64,000 bases of DNA, taken from contig NZ_JRNC01000009.1 of the NCBI RefSeq assembly GCF_000758925.1, positions 62,001 through 126,000 on the forward strand, read 5' to 3'. Shown one piece after another: positions 34,774 to 44,580 of this stretch. The translations under genes and the position numbers were made by a program. The notes below the pieces were generated by a model. The model had not been told where the DNA came from and did no database searches. It saw only the letters and a program-made list of their open reading frames with translations. This DNA comes from Prevotella sp. S7-1-8 (lineage in GTDB: Bacteria; Bacteroidota; Bacteroidia; Bacteroidales; Bacteroidaceae). Positions within the stretch are counted from its first letter, which is position 1; every line of letters starts with the position of its first letter.

Positions 34774-36780
34774 ATGTATAGCAAAGAGGAATTATTATCC
34801 AAAGGTATCTCTGCATTGGGAGATATTGCCGGCAACCTTGGCATTAACTCAAACGATTACAACGATACCGACCAACTAATATACGCCATACTTGACAAGC
34901 AGGCAGAAAACGAGAGCAAAAACCAAGCATTGCTGTCTGCCAAGCACAAGCGCATACGTATAGGGCGCAGCGAGCCAGACCGCGTGTACTCGGTGAAAGG
35001 AAAGAACGGCGAAAACTTCGACACGAAAAACGGCAAAAACGGAAATGCGCAGTTGCCACTATTCAAAAACAACCCTGTTGCAACCACTTCAACAACAGTG
35101 GAAAACAATCCGGAAAAGAAAATTTCAGAATTGGAAGCGCAATTGGCGTCCATGCCAAAACACCGTGGCCCCAAAACGAAACAAGAACGCAAACTCATCG
35201 AAGAAATTGAAGCCCTCAAGACAACCGACGGCGAGAACAACACCCAAGGCTCCATCCAGAAAGAAACACAAAATCCAAAGACCGTGACAGAAGACAACGT
35301 CGACGCCACCGCGAACGACGCGGAGGCTGTCATCCCAGAAGCCTCGTTCGCAAAAAAAAGCGAGAATGAGGACAACAAAGCCAACGACGAACTGATCGCC
35401 AAGTTACAAGCAAAAATCAATTCGAGCAAGGACGACGACAACGACAACGAGGAATCCGAAAACCCCGACGGCATATGGGCCGGAGACCCCGGCGACGGGT
35501 CAGACTTCTTGATAATGACCGACCTGCCCATTGAAGACCAAGGAGAGGTGCCCAATTATGACATGTTCGACAACCCCATCAACTCTTTAGCGCAGCCAGC
35601 GGCCCCAAGCTATCAGCCAAGCGGCAACACATCGAATGGCAACCAGCAAGCATACGACTTCACGGATCTCATCAAAGGCATCGGGGTCTTGGAGATCATG
35701 CCAGACGGCTATGGCTTCTTACGCTCCAGCGACTATAACTATTTATCGTCGCCCGACGATGTATACGTGGCCGCCCAGCAAATCAAGCACTTCAATTTGA
35801 AGACCGGCGACGTGGTGGAATGTCATGTAAGGCCACCGCGCGAGGGCGAGAAATATTTTCCACTGACGGGTATTGACAAAATCAACGGGCGCACGCCGGC
35901 CGAAATTCGCGACCGCATACCGTTTGAGCACCTCACCCCACTCTTCCCCGAAGAGAAGTTCACACTCTGCGGAGACCCCAAGACCACCAATCTATCCACA
36001 CGCGTTGTCGACCTCTTCTCACCCATAGGCAAAGGTCAACGCGCCTTGATCGTGGCCCAACCCAAGACCGGCAAGACCATATTGATGAAAAATATCGCCA
36101 ACGCCATAGCCGCCAACCACCCGGAGGCCTACCTCATGATGCTGCTTATCGATGAGCGACCGGAAGAGGTCACGGACATGGCGCGCACCGTCAACGCGGA
36201 AGTCATAGCCTCCACGTTCGACGAAGCGGCCGAGCGTCACGTCAAAATAGCCGGCATCGTATTGGAGAAAGCCAAGCGCATGGTAGAGTGCGGGCACGAC
36301 GTGGTGATATTCCTCGACTCCATAACACGGCTCGCGCGCGCCTACAACACGGTGTCGCCAGCCAGCGGCAAGGTGCTCACCGGTGGCGTCGACGCCAACG
36401 CCTTGCAGAAGCCCAAGCGCTTTTTCGGCGCCGCCCGAAACATTGAGGGAGGAGGTTCGCTCACCATTGTCGCCACCGCTCTCATAGACACCGGCAGCAA
36501 AATGGACGAGGTGATATTCGAGGAGTTCAAGGGTACGGGCAACATGGAATTGCAATTGGATCGCTCTTTGAGCAACAAACGCATATTCCCATCTGTCAAC
36601 CTCATAGCCTCGAGCACTCGTCGGGACGACCTTTTGCACGACAAGACCACCCTCGACCGCATGTGGATCTTGCGCAAGTACATCGCCGACATGAACCCAT
36701 TGGAAGCCATGAACGCCATCCATGATCGCATGGAGAAGACACGGGACAACTCGGAGTTCCTCCTCTCCATGAATGGGTAG
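34774..36780 (+). CDS. rho: transcription termination factor Rho with long disordered N-terminal extension
   Basis: Rho is the hexameric RNA helicase that ends transcription. The 668-residue protein is far longer than E. coli Rho (419). Residues 1-45 resemble the Rho N-domain helix bundle ('[20 protein letters not shown]'). Residues ~60-300 are low-complexity, rich in Asn, Asp, Glu, Lys and Thr. The RNA-binding cold-shock-like domain follows ('[26 protein letters not shown]', ~313-338). The motor has the P-loop 'QPKTGKTI' at ~430, Walker B '[17 protein letters not shown]' and '[26 protein letters not shown]', which contains the Q-loop. The insert matches what is reported for Bacteroides Rho, where the disordered part drives condensate formation. 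All catalytic motifs look intact. Confidence 0.96.
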   Translation: MYSKEELLSKGISALGDIAGNLGINSNDYNDTDQLIYAILDKQAENESKNQALLSAKHKRIRIGRSEPDRVYSVKGKNGENFDTKNGKNGNAQLPLFKNNPVATTSTTVENNPEKKISELEAQLASMPKHRGPKTKQERKLIEEIEALKTTDGENNTQGSIQKETQNPKTVTEDNVDATANDAEAVIPEASFAKKSENEDNKANDELIAKLQAKINSSKDDDNDNEESENPDGIWAGDPGDGSDFLIMTDLPIEDQGEVPNYDMFDNPINSLAQPAAPSYQPSGNTSNGNQQAYDFTDLIKGIGVLEIMPDGYGFLRSSDYNYLSSPDDVYVAAQQIKHFNLKTGDVVECHVRPPREGEKYFPLTGIDKINGRTPAEIRDRIPFEHLTPLFPEEKFTLCGDPKTTNLSTRVVDLFSPIGKGQRALIVAQPKTGKTILMKNIANAIAANHPEAYLMMLLIDERPEEVTDMARTVNAEVIASTFDEAAERHVKIAGIVLEKAKRMVECGHDVVIFLDSITRLARAYNTVSPASGKVLTGGVDANALQKPKRFFGAARNIEGGGSLTIVATALIDTGSKMDEVIFEEFKGTGNMELQLDRSLSNKRIFPSVNLIASSTRRDDLLHDKTTLDRMWILRKYIADMNPLEAMNAIHDRMEKTRDNSEFLLSMNG

Positions 36781-36842
36781 CCACCACCCACGCCGCATAG
36801 CCAACAGCCCGACGGCCCTACACCCCTCAAATCCATATTCCC

Positions 36843-37769
36843 ATGTATAGATTGAAACATTTTTTGTGTTGCCTATTCTGCGTCTGCGCCACCCTCTATG
36901 GGCAAGCGCAGACAAAGTGGAACAACCAATACCAAATATATTTCGACCAATACAAAGACATGGCTATCGAGCAAATGTTGCGCCACCACATACCCGCCAG
37001 CATCACATTGGCACAAGGCGTGTTTGAGAGCGCGGCGGGCACGAGCCTCCTGGCCACACGGGGCAACAACCATTTCGGCATTAAATGTCATGGGTGGACA
37101 GGGCGGAGCATGACCTGCGACGACGACGAAATTGGAGAATGTTTCCGCGTTTACGACAATCCCAAGCAGAGCTACGAAGACCACAGCGCCTTTCTCACGC
37201 GGAGCAAGAGATACGCTCGCCTCTTCTCGCTCGACCTCACGGACTACAAAGGATGGGCGCATGGGCTGAAAGCGTGCGGCTACGCCACCAACCCACGTTA
37301 CGCATACAAGCTCATCGAGATTATTGAGCTGTACAAATTGTACCTTTACGACAACGCCACCACTTACGATCACTTCATGGCTGAGCGCTCGGGAGTGGCC
37401 CAACCCGTGGACCAGAGCCATCGCTTGCACCCCATACGCATCTTCAACAAGAATTATTACATGATGGCCCGCGAGGGCGACACTTTCAAAGCCATTGGCA
37501 AAGAGATCGAGCTGTCGGGCCGCAAAATCGCCAAATACAATGAGCGCGACTACCACGACGTGCTTCAAGCCGGCGAGATTGTGTACCTCAAAAAGAAACG
37601 CAAACATGCGCCCAAAGCATTCAAAAACAAGCCACATATCGTGCAACCGGGCGAAAGCATGTATTCCATAGCCCAACATTACGGCATAAGGCTGAAGAGT
37701 CTTTATAAAATGAACAAACTGCCGCCTGATTATCAAATTGAAGTGGGACGACAGTTGCGCGTGTACTAA
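36843..37769 (+). CDS. GH73-type glucosaminidase with LysM domains
   Basis: A 308-residue exported cell-wall hydrolase. Signal peptide residues 1-22 (ending YGQAQ). Residues ~35-165 form the glucosaminidase domain: 'IPASITLAQGVFESAAGTSLLATRGNNHFGIKCHGW' with catalytic E62, then 'RVYDNPKQSYEDHSAFL' and 'GWAHGLKACGYATNPRYAYKLIEIIE'. A diverged LysM-like segment (~199-248) and a clear C-terminal LysM ('HIVQPGESMYSIAQHYGIRLKSLYKMN', ~264-308) bind peptidoglycan. It cleaves between GlcNAc and MurNAc. It lies 62 bases after rho and 24 before the M64 peptidase gene. Confidence 0.92.
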   Translation: MYRLKHFLCCLFCVCATLYGQAQTKWNNQYQIYFDQYKDMAIEQMLRHHIPASITLAQGVFESAAGTSLLATRGNNHFGIKCHGWTGRSMTCDDDEIGECFRVYDNPKQSYEDHSAFLTRSKRYARLFSLDLTDYKGWAHGLKACGYATNPRYAYKLIEIIELYKLYLYDNATTYDHFMAERSGVAQPVDQSHRLHPIRIFNKNYYMMAREGDTFKAIGKEIELSGRKIAKYNERDYHDVLQAGEIVYLKKKRKHAPKAFKNKPHIVQPGESMYSIAQHYGIRLKSLYKMNKLPPDYQIEVGRQLRVY

Positions 37770-37793
37770 ATAACGAGCAAGAATGACACCACT

Positions 37794-39035
37794 ATGAAAA
37801 AAACATTTTTGTCGCTCCTCGCGGCGCTTGTCACAAGCGCCACCGCCCAAGCGCAGGCTTTCGACGATTATTTCGAAGACCGCACGCTTCGCGTTGATTA
37901 TATCTTCTCAGGCAGCCACGCCGACCAGCAGATCGCCGTGGACGAGCTGTTGGTTTCGCCCCATTGGTACGGCAAGCGACACCGGTTGGCCGACACGCCC
38001 GTAGAGGGCAACGGACAAATCATCGTGCGCGACCATCGCTCACAGCGCGTAATCTACCGCAACGCTTTTTCCACGCTGTTCCAAGAGTGGCAGCAAGAGC
38101 CCGAGGCCCTGCGCACGCGCAGAGCGTTCGAGAATGTCTTTTTGGTGCCCATGCCCAAAGACACCGTGGACATCACCGTGCAACTGCGAGACAACCGCCG
38201 CCAAGTGTGCGCCTCGCAAACACACCAAGTGGCGCCCACCGACATCCTCATTCGTCCCATCGGCGAGCGCGACATCACACCGTTCGAGACGCTGCAAACA
38301 GCCGACGACACCACTCACTGCATCCATTTAGCGTTCTTGGCAGAGGGGTACAGGGCCGAGGAGATGCCCATCTTCATACAAGACGCCAAAAAGGCAATGG
38401 AAGCCATCTTCGCGCACGAGCCTTTCAAGACCGCTCGCGGAGCTTTCAACGTCGTGGCCGTCAAGGCCGTCTCCACCCAAAGCGGCGCCAGCGAGCCGGG
38501 CAAGAAACTGTGGAAGAACACCGCCCTCGGCTCACATTGGTACACCAACTACAGCGAGCGCTACCTCACCACGTCGCGTTTGAAAACCATGCACCACCTG
38601 CTGGCCGGCATCCCCTATGAGCATATTCTCGTCTTGGTCAACTCGGCGCGGTATGGCGGTGGTGGCATACTCAACTCATACGTGCTCTCCACCACGCACA
38701 ACAGATGGTCGGAGCCAGTCGTGGTGCACGAGTTCGGGCACAGCTTCGCCGGCCTTGCTGACGAATACGCTTATGAAGGCGACGAGATAGACATGTATCC
38801 CTTGGACGTGGAGCCGTGGGAACAAAACATCACCACCAAGGCAAACTTCAGCGGCAAATGGCAAGACCTCATCGGCCACGACCCCAAGGCGGGCTTCTTC
38901 GAGGGCGCGGGCTACAAGCTAAAAGGCGTTTACCGCGCCTATGACGATTGCCGAATGCGCACCAACGAGACCCCTGAGTTTTGTCCAGCCTGCCAAAAGG
39001 CCATCCGCACGCTCATCGATTTTTACGTGAAATAA
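37794..39035 (+). CDS. M64 family (IgA-type) metallopeptidase
   Basis: A 413-residue secreted zinc peptidase. Signal peptide residues 1-21 (ending AQAQA). The N-terminal ~130 residues are a beta-rich domain ('YFEDRTLRVDYIFSGSHADQQIAVDEL'), as in Bacteroidota M64 proteins. The catalytic domain has 'HLAFLAEGYRAEE' and the zinc motif HEFGHSFAGLADEY from H312, HExxH plus a downstream Asp ligand. The 'CPACQKAIR' near the end could form a disulfide. M64 proteins include a Clostridium IgA protease, but the substrate here is unknown. It is 6 bases before the TPR gene, so they are co-transcribed. No type IX tail is evident. Confidence 0.9.
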   Translation: MKKTFLSLLAALVTSATAQAQAFDDYFEDRTLRVDYIFSGSHADQQIAVDELLVSPHWYGKRHRLADTPVEGNGQIIVRDHRSQRVIYRNAFSTLFQEWQQEPEALRTRRAFENVFLVPMPKDTVDITVQLRDNRRQVCASQTHQVAPTDILIRPIGERDITPFETLQTADDTTHCIHLAFLAEGYRAEEMPIFIQDAKKAMEAIFAHEPFKTARGAFNVVAVKAVSTQSGASEPGKKLWKNTALGSHWYTNYSERYLTTSRLKTMHHLLAGIPYEHILVLVNSARYGGGGILNSYVLSTTHNRWSEPVVVHEFGHSFAGLADEYAYEGDEIDMYPLDVEPWEQNITTKANFSGKWQDLIGHDPKAGFFEGAGYKLKGVYRAYDDCRMRTNETPEFCPACQKAIRTLIDFYVK

Positions 39036-39041
39036 TCGCCC

Positions 39042-39650
39042 ATGCGCCGTCACGCCCCAATCTTTCGCCTTACACTTTGGCTTGTAGCGGTGGCGACAAT
39101 GGCGCTGGCGCCGCGCGCGAAAGCCAGCGCGCAAGTGTCAGACAGCGACCGTCTGGGCATGGCCTTGGATTATTTTCAGAGTGGCAAATATCACGAGGCG
39201 CGCCTGCTGCTGCAAAAACTCAACGCTCGTTACCGCTTGAACCCACGCTTCAAGGCATATCTCGGCGTGTGTTGCTATTACGAGTGGGATTACAAACAAG
39301 CCACTACCCTTTTAGACTCCGTAATCCCACAATTGTCGGCATTCGCCCCACAAGAGCGCTCCGTCTATTATTTCACCAACGCCGAGAGCCATTTTTTCTT
39401 GGGGCAATACGACCAAGCCCTGCCTCTCTACCAAGCAACGCTCAGTCTTTGCAAGCCAAACGAGACGCCCGACGTCTTTTATCGCATTGGCTTCATCCAT
39501 ACGTATCGACATGAATGGATAGCCGCCCTTGACAACTTGCAAAGTGCCCTGGTTTATTATCGGCGGCACCGACCTGAAGAGCAAGCCCGCATAACGCAAA
39601 TAAGAAACATGATAAAGGGATGCTGCGATAAAATAAAACAAAGTCAGTGA
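39042..39650 (+). CDS. exported TPR-repeat protein
   Basis: A 202-residue protein with an N-terminal signal peptide or anchor ('FRLTLWLVAVATMALAPRAKASA', residues ~8-30). It is followed by about four TPR-like helix pairs: 'GMALDYFQSGKYHEARLLLQKL', 'YLGVCCYYEWDYKQATTLLD', 'YFTNAESHFFLGQYDQALPLYQATL' and 'YRIGFIHTYRHEWIAALDNLQSALVYY'. TPR proteins scaffold other proteins; the partner is unknown, although the tight spacing (6 bases) to the M64 gene suggests a link to secreted hydrolases. Its stop codon lies in a small terminator hairpin. Confidence 0.82.
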   Translation: MRRHAPIFRLTLWLVAVATMALAPRAKASAQVSDSDRLGMALDYFQSGKYHEARLLLQKLNARYRLNPRFKAYLGVCCYYEWDYKQATTLLDSVIPQLSAFAPQERSVYYFTNAESHFFLGQYDQALPLYQATLSLCKPNETPDVFYRIGFIHTYRHEWIAALDNLQSALVYYRRHRPEEQARITQIRNMIKGCCDKIKQSQ

Positions 39651-39668
39651 CCTGCGAAGGTCGTTTTT
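39649..39668 (+). terminator. compact terminator overlapping the TPR stop codon
   Basis: GACCT-GCGA-AGGTC (39649-39662): a 5-bp stem with a GNRA tetraloop, followed by GTTTTT. The stem begins within the TGA stop codon. Confidence 0.55.
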
Positions 39669-39980
39669 CACCATCTTCCACGTCATTGGCCTGAGAAGAA
39701 AGGCAAGATGATTGACACGTTATTTTTGTCACTTCAGAACGCAACAAATCGCCTTATTTTTAGTAACTTTGCAACATGGCATTCCATTTGCCCGGGTACG
39801 GGCAACACCTTGTGGGCCGACAAACCGTTTCACGCGGTGCAAGGCCTATGCCTCAAATGTAGCGCGCGCGCCATTGGGCTTGGCCGCCAGACACGACGAA
39901 AGGGACAATGTTTCCTCAACCATCGATGGCATAAAGAGTAAGACATGGCGTGACCGTCAGCATGCATAACCCCAAACATC
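39669..39980. other. leader and gap upstream of the M6 protease gene
   Basis: About 310 bases. It holds the -7 box at 39764-39771; the rest would be a leader of about 200 bases with no recognised gene or riboswitch. Confidence 0.5.
39764..39771 (+). promoter_or_regulatory. -7 box upstream of the M6 protease gene
   Basis: TAACTTTG followed by CA matches TAnnTTTG. It lies about 210 bases before the ATG at 39981. No -33 box at normal spacing. Confidence 0.5.
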
Positions 39981-41714
39981 ATGAAAAAAACACTGCTTAT
40001 ACTCCTTGTCGTAATCTTTCACACGCTATGCGCGCGCGCACACAAGGTATGGCCCTACCCCATGACCTTCGCGCAAAGCGACGGAACCACCATCACCGTG
40101 CGACTCCACGGCGACGACACTTTCTCGTGGTACACCGACATGAATGGCAACATCCTCGAACGCCACGGCAACGACTTCAAAAAACTGAGCGTAGACCCCA
40201 CCACTTACTTGGCCCGCGCGAGCCAAGCCACCCGCGCGCGAGCCATGCTCCGCGAGCCAATAGCGACATCCAAGACCACATTCCCACACATGGGCTCGCC
40301 GAGAGTGTTGGTCATATTGGCCGAATACCAAGACAAGAAGTTCGCCTTGAAAAACCCACGAGCGTCGTTCGAGCAATATTTCAACGCCACGGATGGCCAT
40401 CCGCGAAACTTGGGCAATGGCGAAAACAACAACTATGGCAGCGTGAGGCAGTATTTCATGGCACAGAGCGATGGCAGGTTCCGCCCACAATTTGACATTC
40501 AAGGGCCCATCACCCTGCCTGAGAAGATGGCCTATTACGGTGGGACGGCCCCTAATGGGCGAGACGAGCGGTACATCCAGCTACTCAAAGATGCCTGCGC
40601 GGCCGTGGACCAATCGGTGGATTTCGCGCCATACGACCAAGACAACGATGGCAACATAGATCTTGTATACGTGGTCTACGCTGGCCAAGGTCAAAGTTCC
40701 GGCGGCGCGGTGGAGACCATGTGGCCCAAACGTTTTTTTGGGTTTAGCGACGTGAAGTTTGACGGCAAAGGGGTAAACCAAGGTGGCATCAGCAATGAGC
40801 TTTTTGGCCAAAGCACCGATCAAATCAACGGCATCGGCCTCTTCTGCCATGAGTTCTCGCACTGCTTGGGCTTGCCCGACTTCTATCCCACCACACTGGA
40901 CGACACATACGACAACCAAGGCATGGAAGACTGGGACTTGATGGACGGAGGCGAGTATGTGGGCGGAGGTTTTTGTCCGACAGCCTACACGGCGTGGGAG
41001 CGCGAGGCCATGGGCTGGGACCATATACCCACGCTCACCGAAGCGGCGCACGTCAGGTTGGATGGCAGCGTGTCGGGGGGCACCAACGCCGTCAAAGTGG
41101 TCAATCCCAACGACGCCAACGAGTACTTCGTGTTGCAGCTTTTCGAGGACAAGGGGTGGAACCAACGCATGGCATGGTACAAAGGAAAAGACAAGGTGGT
41201 GTACGACCCATCCACCAAGGGGTTACTAATCTACCACGTCAATTACGACGCCACCCTCTTTAGCCTGATGGCCAACGACGTGAACAACGAGGTAGGGAAA
41301 CCGCGCATGACTGTCGTGCCGGCCGACGGTCGTCTCGTGTCGTCTTACCGCATTGGCAAAAAGACCTCGGGCAAAACCATCTCTCGTCTCGACTACGCCA
41401 AGCAAGTGAACGGCGACATCTTTCGGGTGGATGACGAGCGCGCCGACTCCACGTTCAGCCAGAGCATGGATTTGCCCAACGCCAAATGGCGCGTGTCCGC
41501 CCCGGACATGCCCGTCTTCAACATCACGTACAAGGACGACTGCGTGTACATAGACTATCTGAAGCATCTCACGCCAGCCGGCATGGCCGAGCGCCATGTA
41601 GACCCGTCATTAGCCAAGATGATATACACCGTTGACGGCCGCCGCATGGGCACGTCGATAGAGGCGCTGCCAAAGGGCGTCTACATACGTGGTGGAAAAA
41701 AGTTTGTGAAATAG
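39981..41714 (+). CDS. secreted M6 family metalloprotease with type IX-like C-terminal signal
   Basis: A 577-residue exported zinc protease. Signal peptide residues 1-20. A propeptide-like N-terminal part ('GTTITVRLHGDDTFSWYTDMNGNIL') leads to the M6 domain, with the zinc motif HEFSHCLGLPDFY from about H290 and 'WDLMDGGEYVGGGFCPTAYTAWEREAMGW' with the Met turn. The last ~32 residues ('YTVDGRRMG...LPKGVYIRGGKKF', ending VK) look like the beta-strand tail of type IX cargo proteins. It would cross the outer membrane by the T9SS, one part of which (PorT) is encoded at 43.7 kb. The family includes immune inhibitor A; the substrate is unknown. Confidence 0.9.
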   Translation: MKKTLLILLVVIFHTLCARAHKVWPYPMTFAQSDGTTITVRLHGDDTFSWYTDMNGNILERHGNDFKKLSVDPTTYLARASQATRARAMLREPIATSKTTFPHMGSPRVLVILAEYQDKKFALKNPRASFEQYFNATDGHPRNLGNGENNNYGSVRQYFMAQSDGRFRPQFDIQGPITLPEKMAYYGGTAPNGRDERYIQLLKDACAAVDQSVDFAPYDQDNDGNIDLVYVVYAGQGQSSGGAVETMWPKRFFGFSDVKFDGKGVNQGGISNELFGQSTDQINGIGLFCHEFSHCLGLPDFYPTTLDDTYDNQGMEDWDLMDGGEYVGGGFCPTAYTAWEREAMGWDHIPTLTEAAHVRLDGSVSGGTNAVKVVNPNDANEYFVLQLFEDKGWNQRMAWYKGKDKVVYDPSTKGLLIYHVNYDATLFSLMANDVNNEVGKPRMTVVPADGRLVSSYRIGKKTSGKTISRLDYAKQVNGDIFRVDDERADSTFSQSMDLPNAKWRVSAPDMPVFNITYKDDCVYIDYLKHLTPAGMAERHVDPSLAKMIYTVDGRRMGTSIEALPKGVYIRGGKKFVK

Positions 41715-42337
41715 CCATACGGGCACTTTCCAAAAACCGTCCACGGCGGAAAGCAACCACCCAACATTATGACAAAGCGTGGCTCATTTTGGGATGTCCT
41801 CAGGTTGCCCACACCACAAAATTTAAGATAGCTCCCGCTTGCGTTCAAGCACCAATGGCATTGCGATTAGATAGCGATGGCGTGCCGATTAGTGCCTTAT
41901 CATGTCGCGTTTAGGGCCTAAACGGAACGCCATTGGTATACATTGGCAAACGGCAGGCATAAGAGTGCCTCTTCCTGAAATCATTTCTCTGTTTTTCTTA
42001 TTGTTTTCCGCTGTCTGGGACAAAACGCGGACAGCGCGCGGCATCATTGGTCCAAACAGAGGCGACCGCTGATAGCCACACGCGATTAACATGCTGTACA
42101 TCCATGTCTTTTACACGTTTTTCGCGCTTGCCTGTACAGATTGGTTGGGGCAGGACGCGCGCCGTCGTCCATGTGGGGGGGAGCATGAGCCCTTCGTCCG
42201 GGGGCAAACGGCGGAACGGTTCATGCCCACACGTGATTTCCCTACCCTGCTCTTTCTTCAGCATAAGATGGCGCTTGCCTCGCCAAGACGGTGCCCGAGC
42301 CATCGGTCGTGGCAAAAGCGGCGTAGGCGCGGCCGCC
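41715..42337. other. convergent gap holding 22-bp array C
   Basis: About 620 bases between convergent genes. The array at 41841-41950 is listed separately. The right half, 42000-42330, has open frames on both strands without protein character. No terminator with a T-run was found. Confidence 0.55.
41841..41950. repeat. 22-bp tandem array, locus C
   Basis: Five diverged units with an exact 22-base step starting at 41841, 41863, 41885, 41907 and 41929. The middle three begin GCGATTAG, CCGATTAG and GCGTTTAG. The unit at 41907 holds a perfect palindrome, GTTTAGGGCCTAAAC; where locus B has GATTA/TAATC, both arms are changed (A to T, T to A), so pairing is kept. Confidence 0.7.
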
Positions 42338-43564
42338 CTACAGGGCGTTAATCCACCGTGCGATGTCGGCCAGCACACAGGGCGCCATGGTCTGATCTAT
42401 ATTGACGGCGTTGGATGGCAATCCTGACGGGTTGAACTGGAACGAGTGGCTCAACCCGGGGTACACCTTGATAGTGGCATGTTGGTTGCGCGACAGGCCA
42501 GCCTTAAGAGCCGGGGTGTTGATGGCTGGCGGCACGTTGAGGTCCGCCTCGCCACCGAGGGCGAGCACCGGGCAGCGTGTGGCACGCACGTAGGGACGCA
42601 TGTCGGTGTCTATGAATTGGCGCATCCACGGCGTGTCGGCCTGTCTCAGCAGCATGGACCGCGCCTCGCGCGTGTTGGCCACCACGTTGGCGGTCGCGCC
42701 CTGCGCCTTGCCGAGGCCGTTGAGCTGCATCACCATCATGGTGTCTATCCTGCACGCCGGTCCGGCAAGGCTCACTATAAAATCGGGCAAGTGTTCGCTC
42801 GCCAGCATGAATGCCACCATGCCACCCTCACTGTGACCTACCACGCCAACCTTGGAAAACATGCGCGTGGCTTTGAGCCAAGCCAGTCCGCAGCGCGCGT
42901 CGGCGACGAAATCATGGGTTGTGGCGGTGGCAAAATTGCCCGTTGAGGCTGCCACGCCCCGATCGTCATAGCGCAGCGTGGCTATGCCGTGGCGCGCGAG
43001 AAAGTCGGCCATGACAAAGAAGGGCTTGTGATGGAACAGCTCCTCGTCTCGGTTTTGCGGCCCACTGCCCGTCACCATAAGCGCCACGGGCACACGCCTA
43101 CCCTGCTTGTAGCCCACGGGCAGCGTGAGGGTGCCGGCCAACAGCACACAGTCATTGTCGTTGCGGAAGGTCACTTGGCGTGTCTCGTAGGGATAGGGTG
43201 GCTGTGGTTGTTGTGGCCTGTTGTAAGTCACGGTGCCCAGTCGCAGGGTGAGCGGCGTGGCGAACAGTCCTTGCTGGAAACGTCCCACGAGCGCGCCGGG
43301 TGTGGGCACGGCGGTGATGCGTAATGCCAAGCGGTCGAAAGCCACGTCGATGGAGTCTGCCCGGAGCGTGTTCACCTTGAGCGGCAACCGCTCCACGCCC
43401 TGCTCGGGCACGTCCATGGTGACAGAGTTTTGCGCCATGCTCACACGCAGCACAATGGTGAGCCGCTGCGTGCCAGCCTCAAGCGTGCCTTTCCAAGTGC
43501 CGTCGATGTCTTGGGCGGCGATGGGTTGGCACAGCATAAAGAATAAAAATAGGATAAGTTTCAT
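42338..43564 (-). CDS. secreted alpha/beta hydrolase (serine, acyl-peptidase-like)
   Basis: A 408-residue exported hydrolase. I start it at ATG 43564 (MKLILFLFFMLCQPIAAQD), a clean signal peptide. Residues ~20-120 are a beta domain ('DIDGTWKGTLEAGTQRLTIVLRV', common in Bacteroidota DUF3887/hydrolase-type proteins). The alpha/beta-hydrolase fold begins at 'PVALMVTGSGPQNRDEELFHHKPFFVMADFLARHGIATLRYDDRGVAAS', with nucleophile serine in GHSEGG ('VGVVGHSEGGMVAF'). A late 'LALGGEADLNVPP' carries the acid, and 'YPGLSHSFQ' the catalytic histidine. The substrate is not known (esters or short peptides). It lies 151 bases downstream of porT. Confidence 0.88.
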   Translation of the reverse strand: MKLILFLFFMLCQPIAAQDIDGTWKGTLEAGTQRLTIVLRVSMAQNSVTMDVPEQGVERLPLKVNTLRADSIDVAFDRLALRITAVPTPGALVGRFQQGLFATPLTLRLGTVTYNRPQQPQPPYPYETRQVTFRNDNDCVLLAGTLTLPVGYKQGRRVPVALMVTGSGPQNRDEELFHHKPFFVMADFLARHGIATLRYDDRGVAASTGNFATATTHDFVADARCGLAWLKATRMFSKVGVVGHSEGGMVAFMLASEHLPDFIVSLAGPACRIDTMMVMQLNGLGKAQGATANVVANTREARSMLLRQADTPWMRQFIDTDMRPYVRATRCPVLALGGEADLNVPPAINTPALKAGLSRNQHATIKVYPGLSHSFQFNPSGLPSNAVNIDQTMAPCVLADIARWINAL

Positions 43565-43715
43565 AAATACTACTGTTTTCAATGCACTGTTCACAATGTT
43601 CAACGCACAATGTTTTTAATGCGCGATTGATGTGGCAGGATATTTTCAATCATGTTTAATTAGGTTTAACACGTTGAGAGAGCAACGGTTGTTGTCGATC
43701 GGAATGGAACGGAGG

Positions 43716-44459
43716 TCATTCAAAATAAAATGTGAGAACGACCATCTTGCACTGCGCCTTGTTCACGGCCTTGGCGTATGGCAGCATGTTTTTGTCCTTG
43801 ACGCGACCGGGGAAGTTGGGGTCCAAAGCGTTGGTCAGGCCGTACATGAATTTGATTTCAGGCCTGAGCTTGAAAAAAGGCAAATAAAAATCGCACCCCA
43901 CGCCCGCCTCAAGAAACAGGTCGTAACGTCTCAAGGCGATGTAATCGTTCTTGCTGTTGGTGAGATTGATGACGGGGTTAAGCCCGGCCATGATGTAAGG
44001 CCGGTGGTTGTCGCGGCGGCTTGCGCCAAAGATAATATCGGTGGCACACCCCGCGTACACGGTCTTGAGGTTTTGCCTGCGCTCGGCGAAGGTGTCGACG
44101 GCCCGTGGACGCATGTCCCGAAACACGATGTGGCGATTGCCAAAATAGAGGGCGGGCGCGATGCGCAACTGGAAATCGTCGGTAAGCCTGAACTCGCCAA
44201 GCACGCCCACATGAAAGCCAAGATCCCAGCGATCTTGGTCTGCGGTGATGACGCGCTCGCTTTGAGTGCCATCATCATTAATGGTGATTTGCGGACCGAC
44301 ATTGGTCAACTCTACATCTTGGGCATGCGGGCCCACCAAAATGCCAAAATGGAATGGCCTAAGATCGGTGTACGGGCGGTTTTGGACCGTTCCGCGCTGC
44401 GCCGAAGCCACGTGTACAGTGGCCAAGGCGACGAGAGAGATGACAAGCGCTCTTTTCAT
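43716..44459 (-). CDS. porT: type IX secretion protein PorT (outer-membrane beta-barrel)
   Basis: A 247-residue protein with a signal peptide (residues 1-20, ending SAQ) and a small outer-membrane barrel: alternating strands such as 'YIMAGLNPVINLTN', 'DLFLEAGVGCDFYLP', 'LRPEIKFMYGL' and the C-terminal 'CKMVVLTFYFE' ending in an aromatic strand. The start 'QNRPYTDLRPFHFGILVGPHAQDVELTNVGPQ' matches PorT/SprT of the T9SS as I recall it ('ENRPYTDLRPFHFGxxxG'). PorT is needed for type IX export in Porphyromonas gingivalis. The usual neighbour ubiE is absent here. The family call is from recalled similarity. Confidence 0.78.
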   Translation of the reverse strand: MKRALVISLVALATVHVASAQRGTVQNRPYTDLRPFHFGILVGPHAQDVELTNVGPQITINDDGTQSERVITADQDRWDLGFHVGVLGEFRLTDDFQLRIAPALYFGNRHIVFRDMRPRAVDTFAERRQNLKTVYAGCATDIIFGASRRDNHRPYIMAGLNPVINLTNSKNDYIALRRYDLFLEAGVGCDFYLPFFKLRPEIKFMYGLTNALDPNFPGRVKDKNMLPYAKAVNKAQCKMVVLTFYFE

Positions 44460-44580
44460 GTTGATATAACGTGGCGGTGGGTTAAATATTGCTTTGGGAC
44501 GAAACCCATGTTGACAAATACGCGTAAAACGACTTTCATGTCAAGGGAAAAAATAAATATTTCAAAAAAAAACATCATCA

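Noticed and set aside
42334..42347. CGCCCT/AGGGCG inverted repeat at the hydrolase stop
   Set aside because: The two-base loop is too tight for a normal hairpin and there is no T-run.
41998..42427. Overlapping frames on both strands right of array C
   Set aside because: Neither resembles a protein family, and both overlap the end of the hydrolase gene; the Pro/Arg-rich composition is that of non-coding G+C-rich DNA.
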